Assembly (NCBI RefSeq): GCF_048773025.1
Contig: NC_133574.1
Span: forward strand, 14,091,501 to 14,155,500
DNA length: 64,000 nt
Origin: Camelus bactrianus
Lineage: Eukaryota; Chordata; Mammalia; Artiodactyla; Camelidae
Reading direction: 5' to 3'
The notes beneath the pieces are model-generated. The model ran no database searches and had not been told where the DNA came from. It saw only the letters and a list, made by a program, of their open reading frames with translations. Of this stretch, positions 12,869-24,830 are shown in pieces. The position numbers and the translations under genes were made by a program. Each line of letters opens with the position of its first letter. The first letter of the stretch is position 1.

Positions 12869-13409
12869 TATGCTCTATGCTGGAAATTGACACAACAACG
12901 CAAACTGACTATACCTCAATAAAATAAAAATTAAAAAATAAATATATTAACAAAAGAAAAAAGAAAAGGTAGTTTCTACTCACAAGACTGGAGGAGGGTA
13001 CTGCACCCCATGCGGGGTCACACACCATGGGAAAGCCTGGGGTCAGGATTGGAGGAGCAGGGTGCTGTGGACAGGATCTGTCACAGGGTTTCTGCAGGAG
13101 GGGAGGGTGAGGCATGTGAGCAGGCTGAGGACTGGCCATTTGAGTAAGTTCATGGGTTCTGGGGTGGAGGGGCTCCCCCAAGTGTCTGGACTTGACTCTG
13201 GGTGAGTTGGGCAGGTGGACAGTGGCTCAGTGTGAGTCCATGTCCAGTGGAGGAGGTAGTGGGTTAGATCTAGAAGGACTCCTTCTGGGGTGGGAGTGTC
13301 CAAAAGGGAGGCAGGAGGCCAAGTCCAGGTGACTAAGAACAGGGTGTGTCCTGCATAGGCCTGCAGGGCAGACGAAAGCATCCAGTCTACAGAAGGTGGA
13401 AACACGGTC

Positions 13410-13845
13410 CATACAAGGGCTCAGCTCAGATGTCACCCCCTCAGAGGAGCCTTCCCTGCCTGCACAGTCTACAGGGACAGCCTCCTCCACACACATCTCC
13501 CCAGCAAATACCTGCTCCATCTCCTGCATAGCATTCAGGACTCGGGCCCCTGCTCCACGCCCAGCCATGTTTCTGCTGCCCTGAGGAAAAGCCCTGAGAG
13601 GAGCCATCCAGCCCTGCATGACCTGGGCCCCACCTCTCTGTCTCTTCTGCCACCACTGTCTCCACCTGGCCCTATTCTCTTCCACTCCTGCACTCCCCCA
13701 GCCCTGTGTGCTCTCCAGAGCACGTGTCCCTCCTAACATGCTGTGTGTGCTCACTGTGTCTCATCCAATGCATGCCTCCCACCCAGGTAGGTATCCAGTG
13801 CACAGTAGGGCTCAGTAAGTAGAGAATGAATGACTCTTAACATCA
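13410..13845 (+). mobile_element. L2 3'-end fragment
   Basis: It begins with CTCAGCTCAGATGTCACCCC and GAGGAGCCTTCCCTG, a well-known L2 stretch, and ends with GCACAGTAGGGCTCAGTAAGTAGAGAATGAATGA, the L2 terminus. It is old and diverged. The preceding 12,960-13,409 is GC-richer sequence in which I recognise nothing. Confidence 0.6.
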
Positions 13846-13884
13846 CTGCTTGGAAGACTTTTGTCTGTGGCCTACAGTGATCAC

Positions 13885-14190
13885 ACACCCGTCACACATT
13901 CGCTGACGTCCTACTGTGTGTTGGGCGGGTTCCAGATACCGGGCACAACAGGTAGTGAGGCAGGCAGGTCTCCATTCTCATGCAGCAGACAGCCTGGTGG
14001 GGGACACAGAGAAAATTAAGTAAAATATACACAATATCCGGAGGTGATATGTTCCATGGAGAAAAATAAGGTCAGGGAGGACATTTGAGCAGATTCCTGG
14101 AGGTGTTCAAGAAGCAGGTGGAGAGAGATCCTGGCTGAAAGAGCAGCCAGCGCAAAGGCCCTGAGGCCACAGTGGGATGCGAGTGGAGGG
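13885..14190 (+). repeat. Ancient interspersed repeat, family unresolved
   Basis: The phrase order CCTACTGTGTGTTGGGC, GGTGATATGTTCCATGGAGAAAAATAAGG, GGGAGGACATTTGAGCAGA and GCAAAGGCCCTGAGGC is that of a very common old mammalian repeat that I cannot name with certainty. A related copy lies at about 63,480-63,890. Bases 14,200-15,560 contain no gene or repeat that I recognise. Confidence 0.5.
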
Positions 14191-15569
14191 TCTTAGTTAT
14201 CCGTGTGAGTTCTTAGTCCTGCCTTGAGTACGTATGTTGCTTTTATTTGTAAACCTTGATTTCACCTTTATACAAATTAACCTGCATCATCAATCGGCAT
14301 AATTTAGCCAATTCTGTTTCAGGTGTTGTGGGCACAATGGGGGCTAGTTACTTGGGTTGGTAAAGAACTACCCACGTCTGAGAAGGGTTTAGGAAAGTTT
14401 AATAGGGACACTGCTATAGGCAACATCAGGCCACACAGGGAAGAGCTGCCTACACGAGCGCCAAGGTTGAGTGTGTGCGGTCTGTTATTGGGGGGGTGCT
14501 GTTAACACAAGGAGGAGGGGGCTGCATGATCAATTCATGCACAGGTACCTGGTTGGTTGTGAGATCTGACAGGGGCTTCTCTGAACAACAGGCTTTACCA
14601 CTTTAATAAGGGCAGGATATGAGGCCTCTCTTCCTGGGGCAATGAGTTTTCATAAGGTAAACACACAGCAAGAGAAGATGTTTTATAGCTTGTGGAAATG
14701 CAGGTGTGCAAAGGGTCCTGCAGTGGGGAGTGGGAGGTAAGGTGCCACTGGGCTCTAGGCACACAGAGAGCCAAGGGGTGAGGGTGTATGGCTCTAAAGA
14801 TTGCCAGCTGGCTCCACACCAGGGACTTTATGTGGAAACAGGAGAATCTAGGTTGTCAGCACGTGTCTACTCAGTGACCTCCCTAAGCCTAGCTCTGTCA
14901 GGCACCAGGTGGCTGTGAAATGAACATGAAGATCCCCACCCTGAGGACCCCAATGAATGAACATCTTGACATCCACAAGCCCCTTCCCCTGCACCACCGC
15001 CCCACCTCATCTGGGTCTGAGGCTCTGAACCTGACATCAGTGGCACCTTCGTTCCCTACATCCAGCTCTTTTGGACATCTCTGTGACGAGCTGTTCCATG
15101 TCAGCGAGCCCCAAACTGAGCTCTGCCTTTACCCCATGAATGCTTCCTCCCTGTGAAGCCCCTCGTGAAGAAGCCACCACTAGCAGGATCTTTCAGCCCT
15201 GAGTGTCTGCCTTCCCCACCCCTCCGATGTCTCCCTGCCCATGATCCCCTCTGGAGGTCCCTATTACCCTCTCCCTCCCACTTCAGTCTTGGGCTGCACA
15301 GCAAATCCCTCTTCACAATCTCCCACAAGACAGGTCCAGGTCCACTTGGGGACACAGGTGACACAGGCCGGTGTTGCTGGGAATGAAGAGCAGGATCCTG
15401 GAGCAGAGGAGAGGCAAGGGCTCCCAATCCACCAGAACACAGGTTAAAGTGGGGGCAAGACACCCATAAAGGGTGAGGCAGGCATCACACTGCAGCCCCG
15501 CCCTCTGCTCCCCCAGGGTGCCTTGTGTTTCCTGATTTGGCCTGGGGGACTTCCCCCCTCACTCTCTGT

Positions 15570-15800
15570 TAGAGGGGTGCCCATTCATTCATTCACACCC
15601 TCATTCACCATGTACATGGGTCCTGCTCAGTGCCAGGCCTCAGCTAGATGACAGCTCATCCTTGGGGACACAGCTCAGATCTCACCTCCTCCATGAAGCA
15701 CTTCTGGATTCCCGCCCCTCCTGAAGCTCCTCTGGCCTCAGTTGGGACCACTAGGGCTGAGACCACACTCTGATTACCTCCCAAGTCTGTGATCCCTGTG
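15570..15800 (+). mobile_element. L2-like fragment
   Basis: CATTCATTCATTCACACC, CTCAGTGCCAGGCCTC and CAGCTCAGATCTCACCTCCTCCATGAAGCACTTCTGG follow L2 order. Diverged. Confidence 0.5.
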
Positions 15801-15889
15801 AAAGCCCTGGGCTCAATGTGGAAAGAGACTCAGAAAAATGGGGCCAAAAGTTTCTAAGAAAAATGTTACTAATTCTCTATTACAGAGAA

Positions 15890-16025
15890 GGGCACTGAGC
15901 AGAGAGAGGGCAGTGTCCAACCAAAGCCACAGAGCAGGGTCTCAGTGAGCCCTCCCATGGCCCTGTTACTAGTTCTCTTTTATAGATGAGGACACTGAGC
16001 CACAGAGAGGTAGCAGAGCCCTGCT
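15890..16025 (-). mobile_element. MIR fragments
   Basis: Two passages, at about 15,890 and 15,975, resemble the complement of the MIR core (TTTTATAGATGAGGACACTGAGCCACAGAGAGG). Diverged SINE remains. The stretch 16,030-16,640 shows nothing I can name. Confidence 0.5.
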
Positions 16026-16654
16026 GTAGCCTTGGCCCCACGGCCTGTGTCCTTTATTACTAGCTCCATGCTGCCAGCAGGGGTGTGGGCCTGGAATGGC
16101 GGTTGAAAGCAGCCTGACCCCCAGGACCCCTTCATACACAAAGTCAGTCTCAGGAAACAGCCCTCAAGTCCTACCCTACACCCCTGGGATTGTGTCCTGA
16201 TTGCTGTTCCTGGAAGCTGGCTGGGCTTCCCTGTGTATTGGCCCAGGAGATGCTTGGGACAGACACAGGGCCCCTGAGGCTCCCTGTCCCCAGATGAGCA
16301 GCTCTGGTCCCCTTCACTGGTCCCCTTGGCAGAGGCCTGATGACATGAGGTTTTGGTCGGGTAGCCAGCTGTGGAGATGAGGAAATGGGAGCAACATGCA
16401 AGTACATGCAGAGGTTCAGGTATTCACTCAACAATCATTGATTCAGGCTTTGCAGTGTGGCTGGCCTTGGCCCAGGCCTGGGTGTCCAGTACTGAATACA
16501 GTCAACCCCTTGAGCCTTCTGGGAAAGCAGTACTCAGAGAAACGGGCCCTCAGTGCCCCCATCCTGCTCCCCATGAACAATCACACTGAGATGTGTCTGC
16601 GACCATGGGTCCCAGTGGAAGGTGAAGGGAGGAGGGAAACCCAGAGTGGGCACT

Positions 16655-16850
16655 GACCATGAGCCTGGACACTGGAACCAGATGGCCTGGGCTCTGTAAT
16701 CTGGGGTGGTCACCTCCCCTGTTCTCTCTGTGCCTCAGTTACTTCTTCTGAAGAAATGGGTGATAACGCCTGCCCCTGCCCAACAGATTTTAATGAGGAG
16801 TCAGTGAGCTTCTCTTATGAGTGTAGGACAGTGCCTGGCTATGTGTCAGG
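16655..16850 (+). mobile_element. MIR SINE
   Basis: Plus-strand MIR order: GAACCAGATGGCCTGGGCTC, then CCTGTTCTCTCTGTGCCTCAGTTACTTC, then GAGGAGTCAGTGAGCTTCTC and GGACAGTGCCTGGC. About 200 bases and nearly full length. Confidence 0.7.
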
Positions 16851-17794
16851 ATCCTGCTCACCTCACAATAGTCTGTCCCACTTTAAAGATAAGAAAGCCA
16901 AGGCTAAGGGGGTTATGAGACCAGCCTGAGCTAGCCCCCTTCTCATGCTCTGCTGTCCAGGTCTCCTGCTTTTACATCACCCCTCTGCCCCCATATCCAC
17001 CCAGCAAAGTAGGTGCTGAGAATCTGAGCAAATCAGAGTATGAACGGAGGCACACACTGTCCCCAACTTGGACTCTTGGGGCGGTGGGCAGGATGGGGAT
17101 ATCGGGCACCCCCAGACTGTCCAAGGGGCCCAGCATGTCTGTCACCACATTTCTACTCAACACGGAGTAGGTGAGTGTCCAAGGGCCAGAGGGCGATGGA
17201 GTAACCCAGGGTGGGTGGATACTAGGTAGCTGTGGGAGGCACAGAGTGGCCCCTGGAAGACAGTGTCCAGGCAGCCAAGGTGCGGGGAATGAGGGTGCCC
17301 AGAAGGGGCAGAGGACAGAGTCCAGCCTGGAGACCACCCCCTGCTGGACCCTGATCTGGGGTGAGAATTGGGACAAGCCAGGGCCCCGCTGGGACTCCTC
17401 ATCCAGCAAAGAGGTGAGGAAAATTTAAGGAGACAAGGGAGGTTGACCCCACCGTGCTCCCTGTGTGAGGGCGCTGCTTCCAGGATCCTGGAGGTTCCTT
17501 AAACCCTTGTGAAGTGGCTGCTGTTTCCAGGCACATGTGGGCAGAACTGAGGCAGGGAGGACAGAGTGACTCAGGACAGAGCTAGGATTCATCCAAGAGT
17601 GTGTGCTGAGCCTCTCGCTGAGAGCAGCCTCTGGGCATCATGAACTCAGGAAGTGTCTTGTCCTCCCTCTTAAGGCTCCTGGCATGTTAGGCAGGAAAGG
17701 TCCCAGTGCCCATACCTGGGCCTTTCTGGGTGATGCTGACATGTGGGATCATGATGGTCCTGGGAAAGGAGAGAGAATGTGGGCTGGGCTTCAG

Positions 17795-17925
17795 GTCTGC
17801 ATCAGACCCTGATGCCCCTAATGTTGTGTGACCTGGAAATTCCCTGACCTCTCTGTGCCTGGCTTTCCAGCCCTGACTCAGAGGACTGCTGTGCTTGGCA
17901 CACAGTAGGACCTCAATCAGAGGAA
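17795..17925 (+). mobile_element. MIR SINE fragment
   Basis: TTGTGTGACCTGGAAATTCCCTGACCTCTCTGTGCCTGGCTTTC followed by GCTTGGCACACAGTAGGACCTCAATC is the MIR core and tail. The intervening stretch 16,850-17,790 has no recognisable gene. Confidence 0.65.
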
Positions 17926-18479
17926 AAACCCAGCCCTTCCCCAGGAACCTCTCCTCTTACATGCCCAAAATTAAGCCCATGTGCCACATATCACCAGAGC
18001 TGATACTTGACAAACAGGGCAAGTGAAATCCAGCAAATCCTTCCTCCTGCCTGAAGCCCTTCCCTCCTCAGTGACAGTGGCTCAGAGCAGGTCTCATTAT
18101 CCCAGAAGTCTGAACTGAGCCTTGTGACCTGGAGGAGTCCCTGTTCCACACAACTTTGATTCCAGTCATTCCAACAAGACACAAGAGCACCTGGTCAGTG
18201 TCTTAGCAGCAAGATCCTCCCTTTGCAAATTGCCCCATCACATTCGGGCTAGAAGATGTGAGTTCCAGGGCACATGACCATCCAAATGATGACTTCAGGG
18301 AAACATCCCTGCCCACACTGCACTCTTCAGAGCCCACCTTCTAAAAGAAGGGGTAGTGACCCATGGTTGTGCACAGTTTTATCAGAACACAGCCCTCACC
18401 CACCCACCATTGGAAACACGTGAGAAGCAGAGATTCCCAAGTGCCTGGACCCCTGTCATCCAGAAAGCAGAGGTTAGGG

Positions 18480-19585
18480 TAACAGACAGAAGGGGAGAAA
18501 ATACTTTCAGACTATATATCTGATAAGGGGTTAACACCCAAAACATATAAATAACTCTTACAATTCAACAGAAAAAAAACAAGCAATCTGATTTAAAAAG
18601 TGGGAAGGGGAACTGAATAGACATTTTTCCAAAGAAGGCACACAGATGTCTAACAGGTACATGAAAAGGTGCTCAACATCACTCACCATCAGGGAAATGC
18701 AAATCAAAACCACAATGAGATATCCCCTCCCACCTGTCAGGGTGGGTGTCATCAAAATACAAGAGATAACAAGTGATGGTGGTAGTGCGAAGAAAAGGGA
18801 AACTTGTGCAATGTTGGTGGGAATGTAAATTGGTGCCATCACTCTGGAAAAGAGTAAGGAAGCTCCCCCAAAATTTAAAATTAGAACTTCCATATGATCC
18901 AGCAAGTCCACTGCTGGGAATATATCCAAAGGAAATGAAATCACTATGTCAATGAGACAACTGCACCCTCATGTTCACTGTATCATTATTTACAATAACC
19001 AAGATATGTAAACAAACTGTCTGTCAACAGATGAATGGATACAGAAAACGTGATGCGTATATATGTATATATAATGGAATCTTATTCAGACTTTAAAAAA
19101 ATGAAATCCTGCCATTTGTGACAACTTGGATGGACCTTCAGGCTATTATGCTAAGTGAAATAAATAAGACAGAGAAAGACAAATACCTATGATCTCATTT
19201 ATATGTGGAATCTACAAAATAAACTGAAACCCATAGAAACAGAGATCAGGTTGGTGGTTGCCAGAAGTGAGTCAGGGGGTGATTGAAATTCGGGAAGATA
19301 ATCAAAATGTACAAACTTCCACTTAGAAGATAAACAAGTCCTGGGGACATAATGTACTGCAAGGTGACTGTAGTTAACAACACTGCGCTGTGCATTTGAT
19401 AGTTGTTAAGAGAGTATCTCTTAAAATTTCTGATCACAAGGAAAATAGTGTGTGACTATGGGTGATGACAGACGTCAAGTAACATTAATGCAGTGATCAT
19501 TTCACAATATGCACATGTAACAAGTCATTATGCTGCATACCAAAAGCCAACAAAGTTATGTGACAATTGTATCTCAGGAATTCTT
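18480..19585 (+). mobile_element. L1MA-like 3' portion (end of ORF2 and 3' UTR)
   Basis: It contains the ORF2 tail order GAAAATACTTTCAGACTATATATCTGATAAGGGG, GAAATGCAAATCAAAACCACAATGAGATA, GTTGGTGGGAATGTAAATTGG, TGCTGGGAATATATCC and GATGGACCTTCAGGCTATTATGCTAAGTGAAATAAATAAG. A 3' UTR follows, with GGTTGGTGGTTGCCAGAAG and GTTAACAACACTG. It is 5' truncated. The coding part is broken. Confidence 0.85.
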
Positions 19586-19839
19586 ATCCCAGGAAGCGGG
19601 GGTGCAAGCCTGGACTACCTACTGCAGGAGCTGCCTTTGCCCTCCAACAGCAGAGAGCGGTAGTTGTGACAGGGACTGTAGGTCCCTCAAAGCCTAGAAT
19701 GCTTACTGTCTGGACCTTCACAGGGAGAGTGTGCAGACCCTGCCCTGGAAGACGGTGGTCATGGCAGCAACAAATGCCTGCCTGTGTGCAGGCTCAGCCC
19801 AGACAGCTCCTGTGCTCTGCTGTCACCGCATTTACTTCC

Positions 19840-19985
19840 CTCCACACCCTCAGAGGGAGAGGCTTCAATATTCCCATTTTATACATGAGAAAACTGAGGC
19901 TCATTTGCTTTGAATTATTGACCAAGTGGTGAGGGAAGCTTTGAACTCCAGTGTTCTGATTTCAAAGCCATATCTCAGTCCTGAT
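19840..19985 (-). mobile_element. MIR fragment
   Basis: CCCATTTTATACATGAGAAAACTGAGGCTC and the trailing GAACTCCAGTGTTCTGATTTC correspond to the complement of MIR. Diverged. Between 19,990 and 22,800 I see scattered L2/MIR-like words but no gene. Confidence 0.5.
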
Positions 19986-22829
19986 TTTTAGAAGGTGGAG
20001 GTCCAGGCACTGGGGACCCTCCACCTTCCTAAATTGTAGTCGTATTCCAGGGCTGCCATCCCCGAGGCATCTGGGTGAACACATTTAATCCGCTTACTCT
20101 GCACCAGCTGAGCTCTTGGCTGCCAGTCTGTTGTTGCTGCCTGAAAACAGCTGAGTTTTACAAGTGAACCATCACCCCCTGCCAGCCCACCTGCCCTGCC
20201 ATGTGGCGCAGACCCCTCCTAGCCTGGTCATTCTAAAACCTTAACTCACACATTTGCACAACTGAATCGAAAGGGCACTACTCCCTGTGTGGAGGTATCG
20301 ACAAGGGGAAGGGAGGGGAGTTTTGGGTGGCCCCTTACTCTGAATGTGACACATGACAGGGACATGTTAATGTCCATAATGGCACTCAATTTGAAGCTAA
20401 GGACATGGTCACAGCGAGGGGTAAAAGCTGAGAGGCTACAAGGCTATTGAGAAAGGGGCTTGACTATTGAATTGTAAATGTGTAATTTAAATTAAAATTT
20501 AGCCCCCTGGGTGATAAGAATTTGCCCCTAAGGCCAGAATTGGCCACCTGACCCCTGGGAACCCCTCAATTCCAGGATGTAATCATCTGAGCATGGAGGG
20601 GGCTTAAATTGGGGTGCTGTCCTCTCAGTCATGGTGCACCTGCCCACGTGTGCACCCATGAACTGCAGTACTCACACATCAAGGCACCTCTCGTGCCCTG
20701 CCAAGGAGGTCCAGGTCATAAGGAAGGGATGACAGACTGTGAGGTCACACGTGTTCCCCTGCATGGGTGAATGTTGTATAGGGAAGAGCACACCCCCACT
20801 GTCACCTCCAGGAGGGGTGCTGGAGGGAGAAGGACTCCTGAGCCCCTAGGCTTAGCAAGCATCCTGGTTGAGGGTGGGGAGGCTGTCCACTCTGAATTCA
20901 TAGGTCAGATGGTAGATTGGTGTCCCACCCCTACAGATCACCAGTGAGACCGTCTAGTCTGTTTTCTCTGTAAACTGGAACCCAGTCACCTTCACCCTCA
21001 GAAGTGGGGGCAGCCTGTGTAAATTACAACACAAAGCCCTGGGATGTTTCAGGTGCCCGGGCTGTCCAGCACCCCTAGGCCTGGCAGGTGGGAGAGGAGA
21101 TGTGTGGGTTAGCAGGTATGAGAGCAGAGCTGAGACTTGGCTGAGTGCATGCACTCTAATATCCAGGAACTGAGAATTACCACTAGCAAATCTGTTCACT
21201 GAGGCCATGTGTACTCTCCCTTGTCATTTACAATCCCCTGTTTGAACAGAGGCCTCTGGAGTCTATTAGCCACATTGTTGCCTGTCACCACACTGTTGCA
21301 GTTCCAGGGTCTCCATTTAGCCAGCTTGAAGGAATAGTCAAACTTTTTCTTAAAACCAGTGACAGAAAACAAAAGTGGCTTAAAGAAGCAAACAGGGCAG
21401 GAGAGAATGACTTACCTAACTGAGACATCCACAGGGAGACAGCTTCAGGCAGGGCTGTACCTGGTGCTCAGTGACATCAGCAGAAGTCTTCCTTCCCCAA
21501 CTCTGGGCTCTGCCACTGGTGTCATCTTCACATGGCTCTGCTTTTATGAGAGCAAGATAGTCACCAACTGCCACAGGCTGATATCTCCACCCCTCAACTC
21601 CCAACTGAAATAGATCTTCTCTGCTCCAAGGATTCCAGCAACAAGGCCTGATCTCCGTGGAGCCTGATTGGACTGGTGCCCATCCCTGAGCCAATCACAG
21701 TGGCCAGGGAGGTTCGAAAATGCTGACTGGCCAGATCAAGGCCATGTGACCATCCTCTCCAGGAAACCTGTGAGCTGTTCACCTGTTTTCAGGTTGGGAG
21801 AGTGTGATGTCTCCCAGAGGATCCTGCTACTAGCAAAACCTGCAGGTGGCACAATGAGCTGGAGTGTGCCTGTCTGCTTGGTGACAAGTGACAAGTCACT
21901 TAGTGTTTCCTTGCTTCAGGGAGGGAGGCATGTCCACACAGTATTGGTGCTTCAGAGCCAGAATGTAGTAGAAAAGCCTCCCAGTCTCCCAAAAGGTGTG
22001 AAAGTGAGCAGTGACACTGGAAAGGCACTCCTCTCTGTGGCCCTTGGCTTTCTACTTGTTACAGTGGAGAGTGCATTTCTACGCCTCACAGCCCACCTCC
22101 CTGCTGGCAGGCCTTTGCAACAGGTGGAGAGTGCTTGGAAAAGCCCACTTATTCTGAGGAACTGTTATTGCTCCTGGTGACATTATTATTTTCATGTCAC
22201 TTGTGAGGTGGGCCCTGAGGGGTCCCTGATCTGGGGGCACAGACACCCACAGAAACTTGGCCCAGTATTGCTGTTCATTCAACAATAACTTACCGAGAAC
22301 CTACTGTGTGCCAGATTCCCAGGGTAGAGCAGTGGTGTTGACAGCACAGGCCCCTGCCTCACCTCACCTCTGCATCCCAGGTGGGGTCACCAGAGTTGGA
22401 GTTCAGGAAACAGAGGAAATGGCCGAATCCTTGTGGGAACCCCTGGGTTTTTCTCTGTGCTGAGGGAACTAGCAGCACACCGATTGTGGGACTCAGTACC
22501 CGCAGGAACTAGCATTGATGGGTAAAGGAGAGGGGCATTTCTACAAGCCCATCCTCACTAACCCCATGCTCTGGAGGGCAGCTCCACTCTGCTCAAGCCC
22601 AGGGGGCAACTTCCACCATCCTGATCACCCTCTGGTATTACTCCCCGCTCAGATGCACTTTTCCCTGTGGCAGCTACACACAGAATATGTGATTGTTTCT
22701 CTCCCATGTGGTTAAGTGGACTTCAGACACATGATAGTGATGGAGTGGCTAAGCCTCTGGGCAGATTGCTGGGTGACCCGCGGAAATTGCTGCACATGGT
22801 AAGCTCCCTTCTGCCAACCAATGGGCCAG

Positions 22830-23010
22830 GCCCCACCACTGTTCTGTCTGTTCTACCTCACTTAATCTGCACAGACACTCTGTGCAGGACATCCTGTTAT
22901 CCCCCATCTCTGATGACCTTGGGTGGACAAAGCTTGGGTTTGAGAAAGTTGCCCAAGTCAAAATGTTGACAAGTGGGGAGCTGGGGATTTGCACCCTGGT
23001 CCCAGGAGTC
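22830..23010 (-). mobile_element. MIR-like fragment
   Basis: CCTCACTTAATCTGCACAG, CCTGTTATCCCCCATCTCTGATGACC and GGATTTGCACCCTGGTCCCAGGAGTCTGG fit the complement of a MIR element. The following 23,010-24,300 has no recognisable gene or element. Confidence 0.45.
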
Positions 23011-24359
23011 TGGATCACGGAAAGGCCTGGGTGGGGCAGCTTATTGCCAAGGGAAGTCCTGCCCAAGCCTCTCCCATGAGAGCCCACAGAACAGCACATC
23101 TAGCAGAGTCAGCATTTCCTGGACCAAATGGACAGAACCTCAAAACTTCTTTGCAAACAGATTGTTTCTATGTTCGTTTGCAAACAGAGAAAGGCCACAG
23201 GCCAGGGAAGGATAAGGCCAAGATTGTTTTCATTGGGGAGAGTGAAGGACCAGTGTGAAGACACACAGCACTCCCAGCAGCCCTCTCTGCAAAGCCTGCC
23301 ACTGGGTGAGCAGCTACCATGACTACCTATCATAACACTGTGAGGTTCATGCCTGTACAACCCTGCCTGTGAGAAGAGCAAAGTGAAGCTCAGAGAGGTG
23401 TGGGGACACTCCAAAGACAAACAGATAAGGTGGGAACATCACCACCATGCTGTGCTGGGACAGGCAGTCACCTGTCACACTGCTCATGCATGGCCTGCTG
23501 GGAGTAGTGAAGGCCTGATAGGAGCACAGGAACACTGTGGTGAAGGTGTTTCTACCTGGGACAGCTGGTACCGGGGGCTCTAGCTGATTCTTCATTGTGC
23601 CTGCTTTGAGTGTCAGCATGTTGCAGGCTCATGTAGGGGAAAGGCTGTCTCCTTTCCACACCGGTGCACAAGGAAGAGCATGTACACACTGGCATCACCA
23701 TAGACCACCGGCAGGATCAGGATCTGTAGCTCAGAACAGAAACTGCCAACACCTCAGGAACTGGCGCAAGAGGAGGACCTGAGTGCCCCCTGAAACATTT
23801 CTGGTTTTAAAAACATACTTAATTAGGGGGAAGTGATAAACATTTGATCCCTTCAAAATATTCGGTTATCCAAGGAACAACAGCACCTCAGCATTGTAAG
23901 AGGATTAACTCAGTCGTCAATAACCATCACTATAGGTATGAGAAAACAGTGTAGGATTTACAAAAGTGTCTCAAGGTCATGCAGGTCAGAACTGAGAACC
24001 GTCCAAAGCATGGGCTGCATAATAGCCTCTCTAAGCTACCTGAGGCTTGGTCTGCTCCTGACACAGGGCAGATGGTTCTGAGAAAACCACACTCCTCAGG
24101 GGACCCCAGGGAGTTGACAGAGTTGAGTTTGGGTTCCTGATCATCTTCTAAGTCTGGAATTTTGAGATTCTCCTGCACCTGTCCTTCCTCCAGAACGGAA
24201 TCTGATTCAGGCGTGATTCCAAGGACTGAGGCATGTGCCAGGCAAGAGAGCAGGCATGGCTGGATGAGAGCATCGCCAGTGCCATCAACTGAGAGGCCAG
24301 GGCACTGAGATTTCCAGTGATTTAGCATCCTGGCTGGGAGGGGTCACGTGTTCTACAGT

Positions 24360-24830
24360 GAGTTTTGAGTATCCTGCACCGCCCTCGAGGACCTGGAGGG
24401 GGCACGCGAAGCCAGCGTGTCTTAGGTGGCGGTGCGCATGCGCAGTACGCGTCAGCAGCCAGCATCTTCCCTGGGGGCGGAGCTTGTTTCCCTCAGGACT
24501 GAGCGGGCGGCGCCATGGAGGCTCCGGGACAGCGCTGCCTGCGTGTCCGCGGGAGGAGGACGCTCCCCGCCCGCTGTCTGAAGTTACGCCGGTTTCCCAC
24601 GGCCTGAGCCCGCTTCCTGCCGGGGTGTGTGTGGACCTGACCGAGCTGGGGCCTCGGCCGTCTGGGCAGGAGGGGACGGTTGCGCTGGCGGGCCCTCTTC
24701 GACTTTTCTCCTTGCCCGCCGGAAGCGGGTGAGTGTCCGCGCCCCTGGTCCTCACCGCTCGGGTCCCCCTCCCCCGTGTGATCGGAGGTGTGTACAACAA
24801 GGGTCAGGAGCGGGGACGCGGGTGTAATGG
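24360..24830 (+). promoter_or_regulatory. CpG island with NRF1 site, putative promoter
   Basis: A sharp rise in GC and CpG content within an otherwise AT-rich or moderate region. It holds a perfect NRF1 palindrome (TGCGCATGCGCA, 24,433-24,444) and a GC box (GGGGGCGGAGC, 24,474-24,484). Downstream at 24,727 lies a strong splice donor, GCGG|GTGAGT. The arrangement is that of a TATA-less housekeeping promoter reading to the right. CpG retention implies that the island is unmethylated in the germline or only recently duplicated. I could not identify the gene or find its next exon. Confidence 0.65.
24490..24727 (+). other. Putative first exon with 30-codon ORF, gene unknown
   Basis: Between the GC box and the donor at 24,727 lies about 230 bases of CpG-rich sequence. 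A well-placed start (GGCGCCATGG, A at 24,515) opens a 30-codon reading frame beginning MEAPGQRCLRVRGRR that stops at TGA well before the donor. It would therefore act as an upstream ORF in a mostly non-coding first exon, or as a microprotein. Arginine-rich content is expected from GC-rich DNA. Exon limits are inferred from the donor and promoter motifs only; the transcription start is unknown. I cannot match it to a named gene. Confidence 0.4.

Larger units (their letters stand above)
8673..12940 (+). mobile_element. L1 copy C, full 5' end, ORF2 mostly deleted
   Basis: 5' UTR 8673-10035, a T-rich stretch 10040-10380, ORF1 remains about 10450-11335, a spacer, then the ORF2 endonuclease region about 11760-12865. 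At about 12868 the sequence jumps directly to the last 70 bases of an L1 3' end (CTGGAAATTGACACAAC followed by CTCAATAAAATAAAA and an A-rich tail). Reverse transcriptase, the C-terminal domain and most of the 3' UTR are missing. The preserved reading frame is broken at many places. Confidence 0.85.

Noticed and set aside
13227-13754. A 175-codon minus-strand ORF
   Set aside because: It overlaps an L2 fragment, has low-complexity composition, and shows no splice context.
21668-22180. A 170-codon plus-strand ORF
   Set aside because: No domain, signal or splice context. The composition does not differ from its flanks.
24285-24800. Long ORFs on both strands at the 24.5 kb island
   Set aside because: These are the product of CpG-rich sequence. 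They have no recognised domain, and the promoter layout argues for a mostly non-coding first exon.
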